A stretch of DNA of 40,843 bases from UBA9630 sp043725085 (GTDB lineage: Bacteria; Patescibacteriota; Minisyncoccia; Moranbacterales; UBA2206), in the NCBI GenBank assembly GCA_043725085.1, contig JAYSLY010000043.1, positions 1 to 40,843 of the forward strand, written 5' to 3'. Shown piece by piece: positions 24,094 to 32,462 of the stretch. The notes beneath the pieces are model-generated. The model was not told the DNA's origin and searched no databases. It saw only the letters and a list, made by a program, of their open reading frames with translations. Within the stretch, counting starts at the first letter, position 1. The number at the start of each line of letters is the position of its first letter. The position numbers were made by a program, and so were the translations under genes.

Positions 24094-24831
24094 TTAGATA
24101 AGATTTATAACAATTAGAATTACCACACTTGAACTCAAAAACTTTTTCATATACTCCATCAGTGATTTGTTTTTGGCATATTTCATCCGCTTTGGGCCGA
24201 TAATCGCCAAAAGTCCCTTTTCGCCTTCTTGCGTTTCATAGGGCGAAACAATCATCGAACAGTTGGAAATGCCCTTGATGGGATTTTCTTTGCCGATAAA
24301 AATTTTTGTTTCTCCCAGCTTGATTTTTTTCAAAATCGCGTCAACATTTTCATCAATATAGTCAAGAGCTTCAGCCACTTTGCAAAATTCATCAATTTCT
24401 TGAAATTCCGGATTTTCCAAAAGCTCTTTCATGCCAAAGTCATAGAATTCTTTCTCAAAACCGGTCACCGCCAGACTGCCGCTCAAAGATGAAAGGAGTT
24501 TCGCAGTCGCTCGTGAAAGCCGATTGTTTTGCGCTTTCATCTTGAGAAGTTCCACTTGCATTTTTTTCTGTTCCGAGATGCTCAGCTCTTGCTCGGCCAT
24601 AATCTCTTCGACAAAATAGCGATAACCTTTGTCAGCTGGGATGCGTCCAGCAGATGTGTGCGGCTGATAGAGATAGCCGGCTTTTTCCAGCTCAGCCATA
24701 TCATTTCTGATTGTCGCCGAACTCAAATCCGAAAAATATTTGGCAGAAAGAATCTTCGAACCAACGGCCACCGCTGTCGCCGTATATTCTTCCACCACTG
24801 CCGCTAAAATTTTCTCTTGTCTTTCTTCCAT
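24094..24831 (-). CDS. hrcA: Heat-inducible transcription repressor HrcA (short form)
   Basis: HrcA binds CIRCE operators and represses chaperone genes until misfolded protein titrates it or its chaperone. The winged-helix N-terminus is clear (SSATIRNDMAELEKAGYLYQ and HTSAGRIPADKGYRYFV, about 37-73). The GAF-like and dimer region follows (IGKENPIKGISNCSMIV, EGEKGLLAIIGPKRMKY). At 245 residues it is about 100 shorter than usual HrcA, with a reduced middle domain; the C-terminus ends in a hydrophobic LIVINLI. It heads the hrcA-grpE operon behind a perfect CIRCE and so controls itself. Confidence 0.95.
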   Translation of the reverse strand: MEERQEKILAAVVEEYTATAVAVGSKILSAKYFSDLSSATIRNDMAELEKAGYLYQPHTSAGRIPADKGYRYFVEEIMAEQELSISEQKKMQVELLKMKAQNNRLSRATAKLLSSLSGSLAVTGFEKEFYDFGMKELLENPEFQEIDEFCKVAEALDYIDENVDAILKKIKLGETKIFIGKENPIKGISNCSMIVSPYETQEGEKGLLAIIGPKRMKYAKNKSLMEYMKKFLSSSVVILIVINLI

Positions 24832-24848
24832 GGTTCTATTTTAGACTA

Positions 24849-24875
24849 TTAGCACTCCCATGTCAAGAGTGCTAA
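24849..24875 (-). promoter_or_regulatory. CIRCE operator of hrcA-grpE (perfect)
   Basis: TTAGCACTC, nine bases, GAGTGCTAA: an exact consensus match. The promoter's predicted start (24874) lies inside it, so bound HrcA would block initiation. Confidence 0.97.
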
Positions 24876-24880
24876 ATATA

Positions 24881-24908
24881 ATTTTACATGGATTATTTTT
24901 TCTGTCAA
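24881..24908 (-). promoter_or_regulatory. Sigma70-type promoter of hrcA-grpE
   Basis: Perfect TTGACA (minus strand, 24903-24908), a 16-base spacer, TAAAAT (24881-24886). Directly upstream of and overlapping the CIRCE region. Confidence 0.85.
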
Positions 24909-24962
24909 TGATTGCCCTATCTTAGCTTAAACCAGGGAAAAGATTGTGTCCCTAAACGCGCG

Positions 24963-24989
24963 CACCCCGCATCAGCGGGGTGGTTTTTT
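24963..24989 (+). terminator. Hairpin with T-run, plus-strand terminator form
   Basis: CACCCCGC (24963-24970) pairs with GCGGGGTG (24975-24982), then GTTTTTT. This is a terminator only for plus-strand transcripts, yet the flanking genes are all on the minus strand. It may stop antisense transcription into the glycosyltransferase gene. Confidence 0.6.
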
Positions 24990-25014
24990 GGTCAATAACA
25001 AACTGCGCTGTCTT

Positions 25015-26031
25015 CTAACGCATCTTGCTTTTCAGATTTTTTGTGAACAAAAATCCTTGCAAAAATCTGGCGCCATAGACCAAGTGTGTCAAAAAAATAT
25101 AGACTAGCGCATAAAGCGCGACAGGCAGATTCTTTTGGCGACGGGTGATGTCAAAAAGTGCAACGAGCATCGCGAGGCCATAGGTAATCCAACCCAAAAT
25201 ATAGAGCACATCAAAAGTAACAAAATAGTGGCGCAAGATCAGTCCGCCAAAAACAAACAAAAGAAAACAACTAGGGATAAAATAGCGCGGACGGAAAGAC
25301 GTTTTGGGATATTTTTTAGCGAAAAATCCACGGTGAATCCCATAGCTCCCAATTTGTTTCAGATGCCGCATCAGTCCTTCGCGCCGATGATGCCAAGCAA
25401 TCACTCCCGGGTCATAGAGAATCTTATTATTATTCTTCAATTTGTTAATCACATCCAGACAAAATTTTGTGTCCTCTCCCGGCCAAAAATTACAATCGAA
25501 TCCGCCGGCTTTCACAAAAGCGCTCTTTCGCACGCTCAGATTAACCGTCGGCCAATCAGTCACCAATCTTTTTTTGCCCACCGGGACATAGCGCTCAGGA
25601 AAACCACCGGAAATATAACTCAAAAAAACAGCCCCGGAAACTTTCTGTAAAAAACTATCCGACCCGGGAGTAATCGCCGGACCACCGACTGCGGCAATTT
25701 CTTTGTCAGCAAAATCCCCGTCCAAAACGTCCAAAATATCTTTGCGCGGATAGGCATCATCATCAATAAAAACCAAAAACTCTCCAAGGGCATCTCGGAT
25801 AGCTAAATTTCTCTTGACAGAAGGGCCGCGACCGCTGGAAATCTGCCTTGTCTTTGGCCAACTCTCAGTTGTCTCCAGTCCTTCATCAGGATAAATTATA
25901 ATTTCGTAGTCATCCCGCTCGATTTCCAAAACTTTCGGCACAGATTCGCGAACATAATCATTCACAACCTTCACGGGAATGATAAAACTATATTTGATTG
26001 AACTAGTAGTTTCCAAAGCTTTATTTTCCAT
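25015..26031 (-). CDS. GT2-family glycosyltransferase with C-terminal membrane helices
   Basis: GT2 enzymes transfer a sugar from a nucleotide-sugar to an acceptor. The 338-residue product has the GT-A fold start (SFIIPVKVVNDYVRESVP), the metal-binding DDD at 90-92 (FIDDDAYP), the acceptor-side WPGEDTKFC (E186/D187) and about three hydrophobic helices after residue 235. The enzyme should work at the inner face of the membrane on a lipid-linked acceptor. It has its own promoter and a two-base leader, so it is separable from the lipase gene upstream. Donor and product are not known. Confidence 0.9.
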   Translation of the reverse strand: MENKALETTSSIKYSFIIPVKVVNDYVRESVPKVLEIERDDYEIIIYPDEGLETTESWPKTRQISSGRGPSVKRNLAIRDALGEFLVFIDDDAYPRKDILDVLDGDFADKEIAAVGGPAITPGSDSFLQKVSGAVFLSYISGGFPERYVPVGKKRLVTDWPTVNLSVRKSAFVKAGGFDCNFWPGEDTKFCLDVINKLKNNNKILYDPGVIAWHHRREGLMRHLKQIGSYGIHRGFFAKKYPKTSFRPRYFIPSCFLLFVFGGLILRHYFVTFDVLYILGWITYGLAMLVALFDITRRQKNLPVALYALVYIFLTHLVYGARFLQGFLFTKNLKSKMR

Positions 26032-26039
26032 ACAACTAC

Positions 26040-26068
26040 ATTATACACGATCCGGCTAATTATGAAAA
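26040..26068 (-). promoter_or_regulatory. Promoter of the 25015-26031 glycosyltransferase, near-leaderless
   Basis: Perfect TATAAT (minus strand, 26040-26045), a 17-base spacer and TTTTCA (26063-26068). The expected +1 is 26033, two bases before the ATG. Confidence 0.55.
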
Positions 26069-26122
26069 TATTATGAAGACCAAACAAAAACTACCCTGGC
26101 TAGTGATTCCCCGCTGACCGCA

Positions 26123-28624
26123 TTAAAGACAAAAAACAACCGCAAGAACCAGTCCGCACGCCAGTCCGACTATTTTCCAAAAAATGGATTGTGATTGTCC
26201 CAAATTACCCTGAGGATGATTTTCTGTTCCAGCCACGCCTTCAGCGGAACAGTATTTTTCCTCCGGAGGCGCCAAAAAGTAAGCGGCGTCAGAATTTTGC
26301 AATGGATTTGTGAAATAATCGGCGATTGATTGTTGATTATTTCCAAAAGAAGTCGCCACAACCTTTCCGGACTTCTTGCTTGATTTGGAATCATCAGCAT
26401 CGTCTTTTTTCTTACTGAAACTTTCCGCAGGAGCAGAAACGCTCGCTGCAATTTTTGCAGTATCGCTTCCATCACTAATACTTTCACTACCCACGACGAC
26501 ATCCAGCTGCTCCCGTTTCCCTGGTGTTGTTGTTCCGGAAAAAGCCACTTTGGCTTCCACGGCAGGACCCGATTTATCTTTAGGCGCAGACGCCTTTGTG
26601 GCTTCTATTTGATATGCGCCTGTTCCCGTCCCTTCGGTTAAAATCCGATATTCGCCGTTTTGCGGATTGGGAATAGTGATGAATTCATTTTTTGTTTGAT
26701 GACCGCTGTAGTAGGCGCGAGAAATTTGCGCGTATTCGCCGCCTGTCTCAAAATTTTTTCCCACTCTATCGCCGCTAGGAGCAATAATTTGAATGTCAAC
26801 CGGAGAAAAAACCGTTATAATGAGCAAACTTTTTATCAAACTGGCTCGATTTTCTTTTTCCGGCCACTTTCCGGTCAGCAATTTCAAAACATCTTTTTGT
26901 CCTTCAGTGGGCAATCCGGTGTGATCGGAATCAAGGATTATTTTTTCATCTTCGGGAATATCTGTGCTTTCGGCAGAAAAAAGAGGAACAGTCTTATCTC
27001 CATAGCCATTTAATAAACCTCTGTCGCTAAAAATTGGCATTTCAAATCCATGAGGATAGCCGTGTCGCCACATTTTGCCCATATCAGTCTTGACAACCCG
27101 ATAGCCGGAAATTGTTGAATCCGGATCTTCCACTTTTCCGATAATCTTATCAAATTCTACATTTTCGAGTGCCGCTTTTTTCCCGCCGTTGAGATTTTCC
27201 AAAAATATATTTTGCGGATAACCAAAACTATAGTTCTTATACCTGTTTCCATTTTCCACTTCCTGCAAATAGTCATAGACCGGAAGCAGCTCTTGCAAGG
27301 AAGCTAGCGGCCGCTGGTGGATGTAGTCAAAAATATCGGCATAATTCTCTTCGTGCGCTTCCTGGCCCAATAAATGCTTAGCATAGATGTCCGGAAGACC
27401 CCAAAACCAACCATCTCCATCCCACTTCAAATAGGCTTCGGGCGAACCTAAGTGTGGAGTGCCCAATGTGATGAGCTGATCCACATCGTCGACATAGTCC
27501 GCGGATTCAATATACTGACGCGCCAAAAGTCCGCCCATCGAATGCGCCACCAAATCCACTTTGGGCCAATTGGTTTTTTTCTTGATCCGCGCAATTTCCG
27601 CTTTCAACAATTTAGCATTGTCCACATTGGAATCGCGCCACTCATAGGGAAACGTAAAAAGATCTTTCTCCGGAACATAACCATTGTCGGACAACTCGGC
27701 ATACAAATTGTCATAGGCATGTAAAATCTGATCCAGCTGCCATTGTCCGTCTTTTTCTTGCGAACCCAAAATCCCCGGGATAATAATGACCGGATCATGA
27801 AATTTCTCTTCAGCTAGCCAGGGCGAATAATCAATATTGCGATTGACGTCCAATGTTTCCTCGTCACCCAGATCAATGGTTTTTTCCGGATTACCGTCAT
27901 GGCCCCACCAGTTATAGCGAAAATCGGGCAATGCTCCGCCACCGCTCGACATACAAAGCACATCTCCAAAAGTATTGCCCGAAAAAACAGTCCGGTTAAC
28001 GCGAATATCCTTCCCGCTTTGCGGATCAACTGCTATTCCGAAATTATTATCGTGAACACGGCTGCCCTCCATTTCCAATTTCGCGTTATTTTGAACCACG
28101 ACCACGCCTTCCGGACTATCAGCATAGGCGCTGTTTATGAAAAGATTCACTTCAAATCGAAACGGCCGGCTGCCGCCTCCGCTAATGTCGGCATTTCGGA
28201 TGTTCGCTTCCCCGCCACTGTATATTTTTATGTCATAGGAATAGTCGGCGTTCGCACCGGAGTCCTTGCGGAAAACCACCGGATTTTTCACTGTTCCCCT
28301 GACAAAAAGTTTACCCAGCACACTAATTGAAGAGTAGTCTTTGAAGGTGACAGTAACTCCCTTTTTGATCACTAAAGTGCCCCGCTCTTCAATCGTGAGC
28401 GAACCATCCACAACTATGTCTTTGTTCCACTCGCGATAGTCCGTGATGTCCAAGGGATCGTCCACCGGAACATCCTCCTCGTCTCCCGCGCAATCATCCG
28501 TTTCGCATTCTTCGTCCGCCAAAGATTCGTCAGAAAAAACTATCAGGCGATAGGGAGCAAACGGCGTCAAATTCAAAATCAAAGCTAAACAGAAAACGGT
28601 TAATGTTTTTCTAAGCTTTTTCAT
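26123..28624 (-). CDS. Secreted beta-helix protein with LCAT-like lipase/hydrolase domain and C-terminal anchor
   Basis: The 833-residue product has a signal peptide (about 5-35) and an acidic stretch (about 35-58), then a short beta-helix-type domain (about 65-270) closing with NWWGHDGNP (238-246) and DYSPWL. An alpha/beta-hydrolase follows (about 275-590) resembling lecithin:cholesterol acyltransferase/PGAP1-type lipases: IIIPGILGS oxyanion region, nucleophile S362 in AHSMGG, D543 in YGDKTVP and H568 in DSDHTGLP as a credible triad. A beta-rich domain, a Ser/Lys linker and a terminal hydrophobic helix (about 813-833) finish it. It should be a membrane-tethered outside enzyme acting on lipids or esters. 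The NWWG/SPW ending links it to the giant protein at 101-6448. Confidence 0.88.
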   Translation of the reverse strand: MKKLRKTLTVFCLALILNLTPFAPYRLIVFSDESLADEECETDDCAGDEEDVPVDDPLDITDYREWNKDIVVDGSLTIEERGTLVIKKGVTVTFKDYSSISVLGKLFVRGTVKNPVVFRKDSGANADYSYDIKIYSGGEANIRNADISGGGSRPFRFEVNLFINSAYADSPEGVVVVQNNAKLEMEGSRVHDNNFGIAVDPQSGKDIRVNRTVFSGNTFGDVLCMSSGGGALPDFRYNWWGHDGNPEKTIDLGDEETLDVNRNIDYSPWLAEEKFHDPVIIIPGILGSQEKDGQWQLDQILHAYDNLYAELSDNGYVPEKDLFTFPYEWRDSNVDNAKLLKAEIARIKKKTNWPKVDLVAHSMGGLLARQYIESADYVDDVDQLITLGTPHLGSPEAYLKWDGDGWFWGLPDIYAKHLLGQEAHEENYADIFDYIHQRPLASLQELLPVYDYLQEVENGNRYKNYSFGYPQNIFLENLNGGKKAALENVEFDKIIGKVEDPDSTISGYRVVKTDMGKMWRHGYPHGFEMPIFSDRGLLNGYGDKTVPLFSAESTDIPEDEKIILDSDHTGLPTEGQKDVLKLLTGKWPEKENRASLIKSLLIITVFSPVDIQIIAPSGDRVGKNFETGGEYAQISRAYYSGHQTKNEFITIPNPQNGEYRILTEGTGTGAYQIEATKASAPKDKSGPAVEAKVAFSGTTTPGKREQLDVVVGSESISDGSDTAKIAASVSAPAESFSKKKDDADDSKSSKKSGKVVATSFGNNQQSIADYFTNPLQNSDAAYFLAPPEEKYCSAEGVAGTENHPQGNLGQSQSIFWKIVGLACGLVLAVVFCL

Positions 28625-28892
28625 TTTTACCGGAGAAATAATTGATTAACAAATAGATATTTAATATTGGCCAAACAATAAAAACAAAATAACTTAACAA
28701 TTTCATGATGCTATAAGCAATATACATCCTAGAGCCAATATTAACCAAAAAGCTCAAATTACCCAAAACAGAAAAAATAACCAGCGCCAAAAACTTTTTT
28801 TTGTTCCTTAGCCAAAAAAGAAACGCGAACAGCACGGAAAACCCCAAAAGAACGAGGCTGACATTCAAATCAAGTGTTGGATTGGAAAACAT
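28611..28892 (-). CDS. Small polytopic membrane protein
   Basis: From the ATG at 28890-28892 the product is 93 residues with about three hydrophobic helices (around 8-25, 31-50 and 60-82) and a basic C-terminus. I chose this start because the upstream extension (TTG at 29000) overlaps the preceding gene and has no ribosome site. It overlaps the start of the lipase gene by 14 bases, so the two are co-translated. No family recognised. Confidence 0.65.
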   Translation of the reverse strand: MFSNPTLDLNVSLVLLGFSVLFAFLFWLRNKKKFLALVIFSVLGNLSFLVNIGSRMYIAYSIMKLLSYFVFIVWPILNIYLLINYFSGKNEKA

Positions 28893-28980
28893 TTTTTTAT
28901 TTTCGCAACTTACGCATCCGTCCAAAAATTCCCCGCTTTTTTGAAATTTGGAAAAACGCCTAAGCGCCAAGCTAGACTGT

Positions 28981-29916
28981 TTATTTTTTCCTTCGCACAA
29001 TATACATCGGCCGATTAGTTACTTCGGCATGGATGTTGGCGATGTAGAGCGCGATAAGACCAAGGCAAATTAGCACAATGCCGATGAGAAAAAGAATGAC
29101 CACCGCCAAAATAGCCGGACCGGAAAAATCAAGCTCGTGCGTGACATATCTTGTGATGAAAATAAATATTCCCAAAAATCCCGAAACAATCGTAATAATG
29201 ATTCCCAAATATCCTGCGAGTTTCAGAGGAAAAAGACTAAAGGAGATTACGCTATTAAAAGCCAAGCGCACTAATTTCCAAAAACTATAGGCCGGAACGC
29301 CATGAACCCGTTCATTGGCTTGAAAGCAGACATACTCGCGCCGAAAACCCAACCAATCAACAAGCGCTCGCGTCATGCGATTTCTTTCCGAAAGCTTATT
29401 AAACTCATCAATCACCATTCGATCCAAAAGACGAAAATCAGTTGCTCGCGTGACAATTTCCATATCCGATATCCAATTGATTATTATATAGAAAAAATAG
29501 GAACCGGTTTTTTTGACAAAGCCTTCTCCTTTATTTTTCTCTCGCACACCAATCACCACCTCGGCGCCATTTTCCCATTTTTTGATAAAATCCGGAATCC
29601 TTTCGATGGGATGTTGCAAGTCGGCGTCCAATATCATACACGCCGCACCACGACAAGCATTGATCCCCGCGGTAACAGCGATTTCTTTGCCAAAATTACG
29701 CGAAAAATCAATCACTCGCACTCGAGCATCCTGCGTCGTAATCTTTTCCAACTCCAAAAGACCTTTGTCACGACTTCCATCATTAACAAAAATAATTTCC
29801 CAAGCATAATCCAGCGCATCAAGAACCACCTTGATTTCTTTGTAGAAAAGTGGGATATTTTTTTCTTCATTGTAAACCGGAACAATAATTGAGAGTAGTT
29901 TTTTTTCTGATTCCAT
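28981..29916 (-). CDS. GT2 glycosyltransferase of the polyprenyl-phosphate type (DPM1/GtrB-like)
   Basis: Family members put a sugar on undecaprenyl phosphate. The 311-residue product shows IIVPVYNEEKNIP, IIFVNDGSRDKG, the donor/metal motif DADLQHP (D97, D99), TRATDFRLLD, then two membrane helices near the C-terminus (about 218-245 and 255-290). That is the GtrB/ArnC-like plan. The ATG at 29914-29916 (MESEKK) was chosen over a start five codons upstream. It lies between the flippase and the small membrane gene and probably supplies lipid-linked sugars to the same glycan pathway. Confidence 0.92.
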   Translation of the reverse strand: MESEKKLLSIIVPVYNEEKNIPLFYKEIKVVLDALDYAWEIIFVNDGSRDKGLLELEKITTQDARVRVIDFSRNFGKEIAVTAGINACRGAACMILDADLQHPIERIPDFIKKWENGAEVVIGVREKNKGEGFVKKTGSYFFYIIINWISDMEIVTRATDFRLLDRMVIDEFNKLSERNRMTRALVDWLGFRREYVCFQANERVHGVPAYSFWKLVRLAFNSVISFSLFPLKLAGYLGIIITIVSGFLGIFIFITRYVTHELDFSGPAILAVVILFLIGIVLICLGLIALYIANIHAEVTNRPMYIVRRKK

Positions 29917-29987
29917 ACCTTGACACGACATAGCCTTGGCGGAGTCGGTTTAGCTCGACACATCCCAGGCATAACCATTTTTAGAAT

Positions 29988-31253
29988 TTATTTCGGCTGC
30001 TTACTAAGTGAATTAAACACAAAAGGCAAGCTAATAATTAGCGCCGCACATTGGGCGATAATGCCTATGGTTAGTATAGCAGAAATCGTGTGTCCCAGAA
30101 ATAGGATTGCTATTGCGCCCAAAATAGCCACCGTGAGCATTCCATAGACCACTTTGACCCGATGCAAAGAAAGCAAATACTGCAAGGTTAAATTCACGAT
30201 AGAAAAAATTACAACCATAACGGCAAACCAGCCCAAATAGCCCGAAACAGCATTATACTTTGCCCCAAAAAGCAAGGAAAGGATTAGTTTTGGCGCGATG
30301 AAATAGACGGCAACGGAAACAGTCGAAACCATAAGCATCAAGGAAAAAGCCTGAAGAAAGAGTTTTTTTGTATTGGCTTTTTTGTGATTATGCTCCGCCG
30401 ACATGGAAAACAAGACGGAAGCAATCACGCCAGTCGCGAAGAAAATAATTTTGGAAACAATTGTCAGTGCGCCATATTGCCCCGCTTCAATGTCAGTCAG
30501 GTTATGCTTTGCCAAAACCATATCAAGATTACCCAGCGCATTAATTGCCAAATTTCCCATGAAAAAAGTCGCTACAGTATTTTTGACTGACCCGAAATTT
30601 AACTCACAAATCTCATGTGTGTCATTTTTTCCGGCAATGATAATAAACTTGAGACAAATTAGCGCGACAACATAGGTTCCGACAGCCGAAAGGAAAAAAC
30701 TCAACATCAGCCCATTTATCTTAAGACCGATTGAGATGAAAATTAACGCGGAAATCAACTTCAAAGCACCCCCCGCAATCGCCGCCCAACTTGATTGTTT
30801 GAATTTTTGCCAACCACTAAGCATCCCTGAAGCGCCAGAAGAAAAAAGCGAAAGCAACATCGATGTCCAAACGATAAGCAACGGGATATTGCTTTCAATA
30901 TTCAAAAAGCGACTTATATATGGAGTCAGAAGGATAGTCAGCAGAAAAACCGGCGTACCATATTGCATTATTTTTTTATTGAAATAACGCAAGAGTTCAT
31001 AGCTCCGCTTCTTATCATCTTGCGCTTTGCACTCGGCCGCGTATTTTGTCATCACCATCACCAGTGTCGCAGCCGGAACTGAAATGATGGTCATGAGCGA
31101 AATCAAAGATTCTGTTTCGCCATAAACAGCCACGCTCACCAGTCTTCCGACAATTAAGTGAAAAATGTAATTGAGCACATTATTCACCATACTGCCGGAG
31201 AAAAGCACAAAACTATTCCAGGCAAAAGCATTGCTTCTGATTTTTTTTAGCAT
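29988..31253 (-). CDS. Polysaccharide/lipid-linked oligosaccharide flippase (Wzx/MurJ-like superfamily)
   Basis: The product is 421 residues from the ATG at 31251-31253 and has about 12 hydrophobic helices with the MOP flippase pattern: a basic N-terminus, NVLNYIFHLIVGRLVSVAVYG early, AAECKAQDDKKRSYELLRYF between helices 2 and 3, and AGQYGALTIVSKI midway. Such proteins flip lipid-linked sugars to the outside. Surrounding glycosyltransferases and the epimerase make surface-glycan export the natural role. The substrate is not knowable from sequence. The upstream gap carries the 138-base inverted-repeat element. Confidence 0.88.
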   Translation of the reverse strand: MLKKIRSNAFAWNSFVLFSGSMVNNVLNYIFHLIVGRLVSVAVYGETESLISLMTIISVPAATLVMVMTKYAAECKAQDDKKRSYELLRYFNKKIMQYGTPVFLLTILLTPYISRFLNIESNIPLLIVWTSMLLSLFSSGASGMLSGWQKFKQSSWAAIAGGALKLISALIFISIGLKINGLMLSFFLSAVGTYVVALICLKFIIIAGKNDTHEICELNFGSVKNTVATFFMGNLAINALGNLDMVLAKHNLTDIEAGQYGALTIVSKIIFFATGVIASVLFSMSAEHNHKKANTKKLFLQAFSLMLMVSTVSVAVYFIAPKLILSLLFGAKYNAVSGYLGWFAVMVVIFSIVNLTLQYLLSLHRVKVVYGMLTVAILGAIAILFLGHTISAILTIGIIAQCAALIISLPFVFNSLSKQPK

Positions 31254-31280
31254 AAGAAAAAATAATCTTAATCTGCACAC

Positions 31281-31418
31281 GACTTACGCGTAAGCCCCTC
31301 AGAAAGTCCGCACGAGCATAATTTTTAGCATCCGTAGACTTCTGGTAACGCAGAGAGGGAAAACCAACATGAGGAAACCGTGCTTTTGAGAATTTTTTGA
31401 GGGGTTTATGCGTAAGTC
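31281..31418. mobile_element. MITE-like element with 21-bp terminal inverted repeats
   Basis: The left end starts GACTTACGCGTAAGCCC (31281-31301) and the right end is its inverted copy (31398-31418), identical at 19 of 21 positions. The element is 138 bases long, codes for nothing, and sits between the epimerase and flippase genes. Target-site duplications are not obvious. The ends match the arms at 14193 and 16392 in the GACTTRCGCGT part and the single copy at 10669. The left end contains the perfect palindrome CTTACGCGTAAG. Confidence 0.6.
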
Positions 31419-31473
31419 ATTAATTTTAACATGACCGACACAGATAAAATTGCTCGTTTACTATTACACCTTC

Positions 31474-32427
31474 TTATTTCACCTTGTAGTATTTTTTATA
31501 CCACTCCACAAAATTAGCAATCCCCTTTTCAATCCTGGTTGTTGGTTTCCAGCCCAATTTTCGCAATTTTTTGATATCCGCCACTGTGGAAGGCACGTCA
31601 CCCGGTTGCATTGGCATCATATTTTTCTTTGCAATTTTCCCCAGGCATTTCTCCAACACTTCAATGTAACGCATCAATGTTTCTTCCTTGTCGCCACCGA
31701 TATTCATCACGCCATAAGGCAAATTTGCATCCAAAACAGTAATCGTACCGGAAACGATATCATCCACATAGGTAAAATTGCGGCTCATTTTTCCTTGATT
31801 ATACACATCAATCGGAAGTCCGGCTAGGATATTTTTGGTAAATTTGAAAAGTGCCATATCCGGTCGTCCCCATGGTCCATAGACAGTGAAAAAGCGCAGG
31901 CCGGTTGTCGGCAAACCATGCACATGAGAAAAAACATGCGCCATCAACTCAGTCGCTTTTTTAGTTGCGGCATAGGGTGAGATTGGCGTGTCCACTGAAT
32001 CAGTTTCACAAAACGGCAACTTTTTATTATTCCCGTAAACCGAAGACGAGGAAGCGTAGACAAAATTTTTCAATTTATATTTCGCCGCAAGCTGAAGCAA
32101 ATTAGTTGTCCCCAAAACATTCACGTCAGCATAGATCAGGGGGTTTTCAATCGCATAGCGCACACCGGCCATTGCCGCCAAGTGCACGACCTTGTCCAGT
32201 TTTTCCGTTTTGAAAATCCGCTCCAAAAGTTTCACGTCGCGAATATCACCTTTGTAGAGTTTAAACTTTTTGCCTTTGAGAATAGTTTTAATCCGATCAC
32301 GTTTCACTTTCGGATCATAATAATCATTGAAATTATCAATAATCACAACTTGATCCCCACGCTCCAATAGCTTGTTCGCCAAATTTGATCCAATAAACCC
32401 TGCACCTCCCGTGATGAGTACTTTCAT
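31474..32427 (-). CDS. NAD-dependent nucleotide-sugar epimerase (UDP-glucuronate 4-epimerase-like)
   Basis: The 317-residue short-chain dehydrogenase has the NAD loop TGGAGFIG (6-13), DNFNDYYDP, SSSSVYG (126-132) and catalytic Y152-x3-K156. The wording AAMAGVRYAIENP, RFFTVYGPWGRPDMALFKFT and MQPGDVPSTVAD is that of UDP-glucuronate 4-epimerases, which interconvert UDP-glucuronate and UDP-galacturonate. UDP-galactose 4-epimerase is the main alternative. It would feed the neighbouring glycosyltransferases. It follows the glycosyltransferase at 32463 after 35 bases. Confidence 0.9.
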   Translation of the reverse strand: MKVLITGGAGFIGSNLANKLLERGDQVVIIDNFNDYYDPKVKRDRIKTILKGKKFKLYKGDIRDVKLLERIFKTEKLDKVVHLAAMAGVRYAIENPLIYADVNVLGTTNLLQLAAKYKLKNFVYASSSSVYGNNKKLPFCETDSVDTPISPYAATKKATELMAHVFSHVHGLPTTGLRFFTVYGPWGRPDMALFKFTKNILAGLPIDVYNQGKMSRNFTYVDDIVSGTITVLDANLPYGVMNIGGDKEETLMRYIEVLEKCLGKIAKKNMMPMQPGDVPSTVADIKKLRKLGWKPTTRIEKGIANFVEWYKKYYKVK

Positions 32428-32462
32428 AAATTTAGCCTTTAAAATTTAAATAAAAATTACTA

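Noticed and set aside
28908..28917. ACTTACGCAT as a further copy of the inverted-repeat element end
   Set aside because: Only ten bases match and no inverted mate is seen nearby; may be chance.
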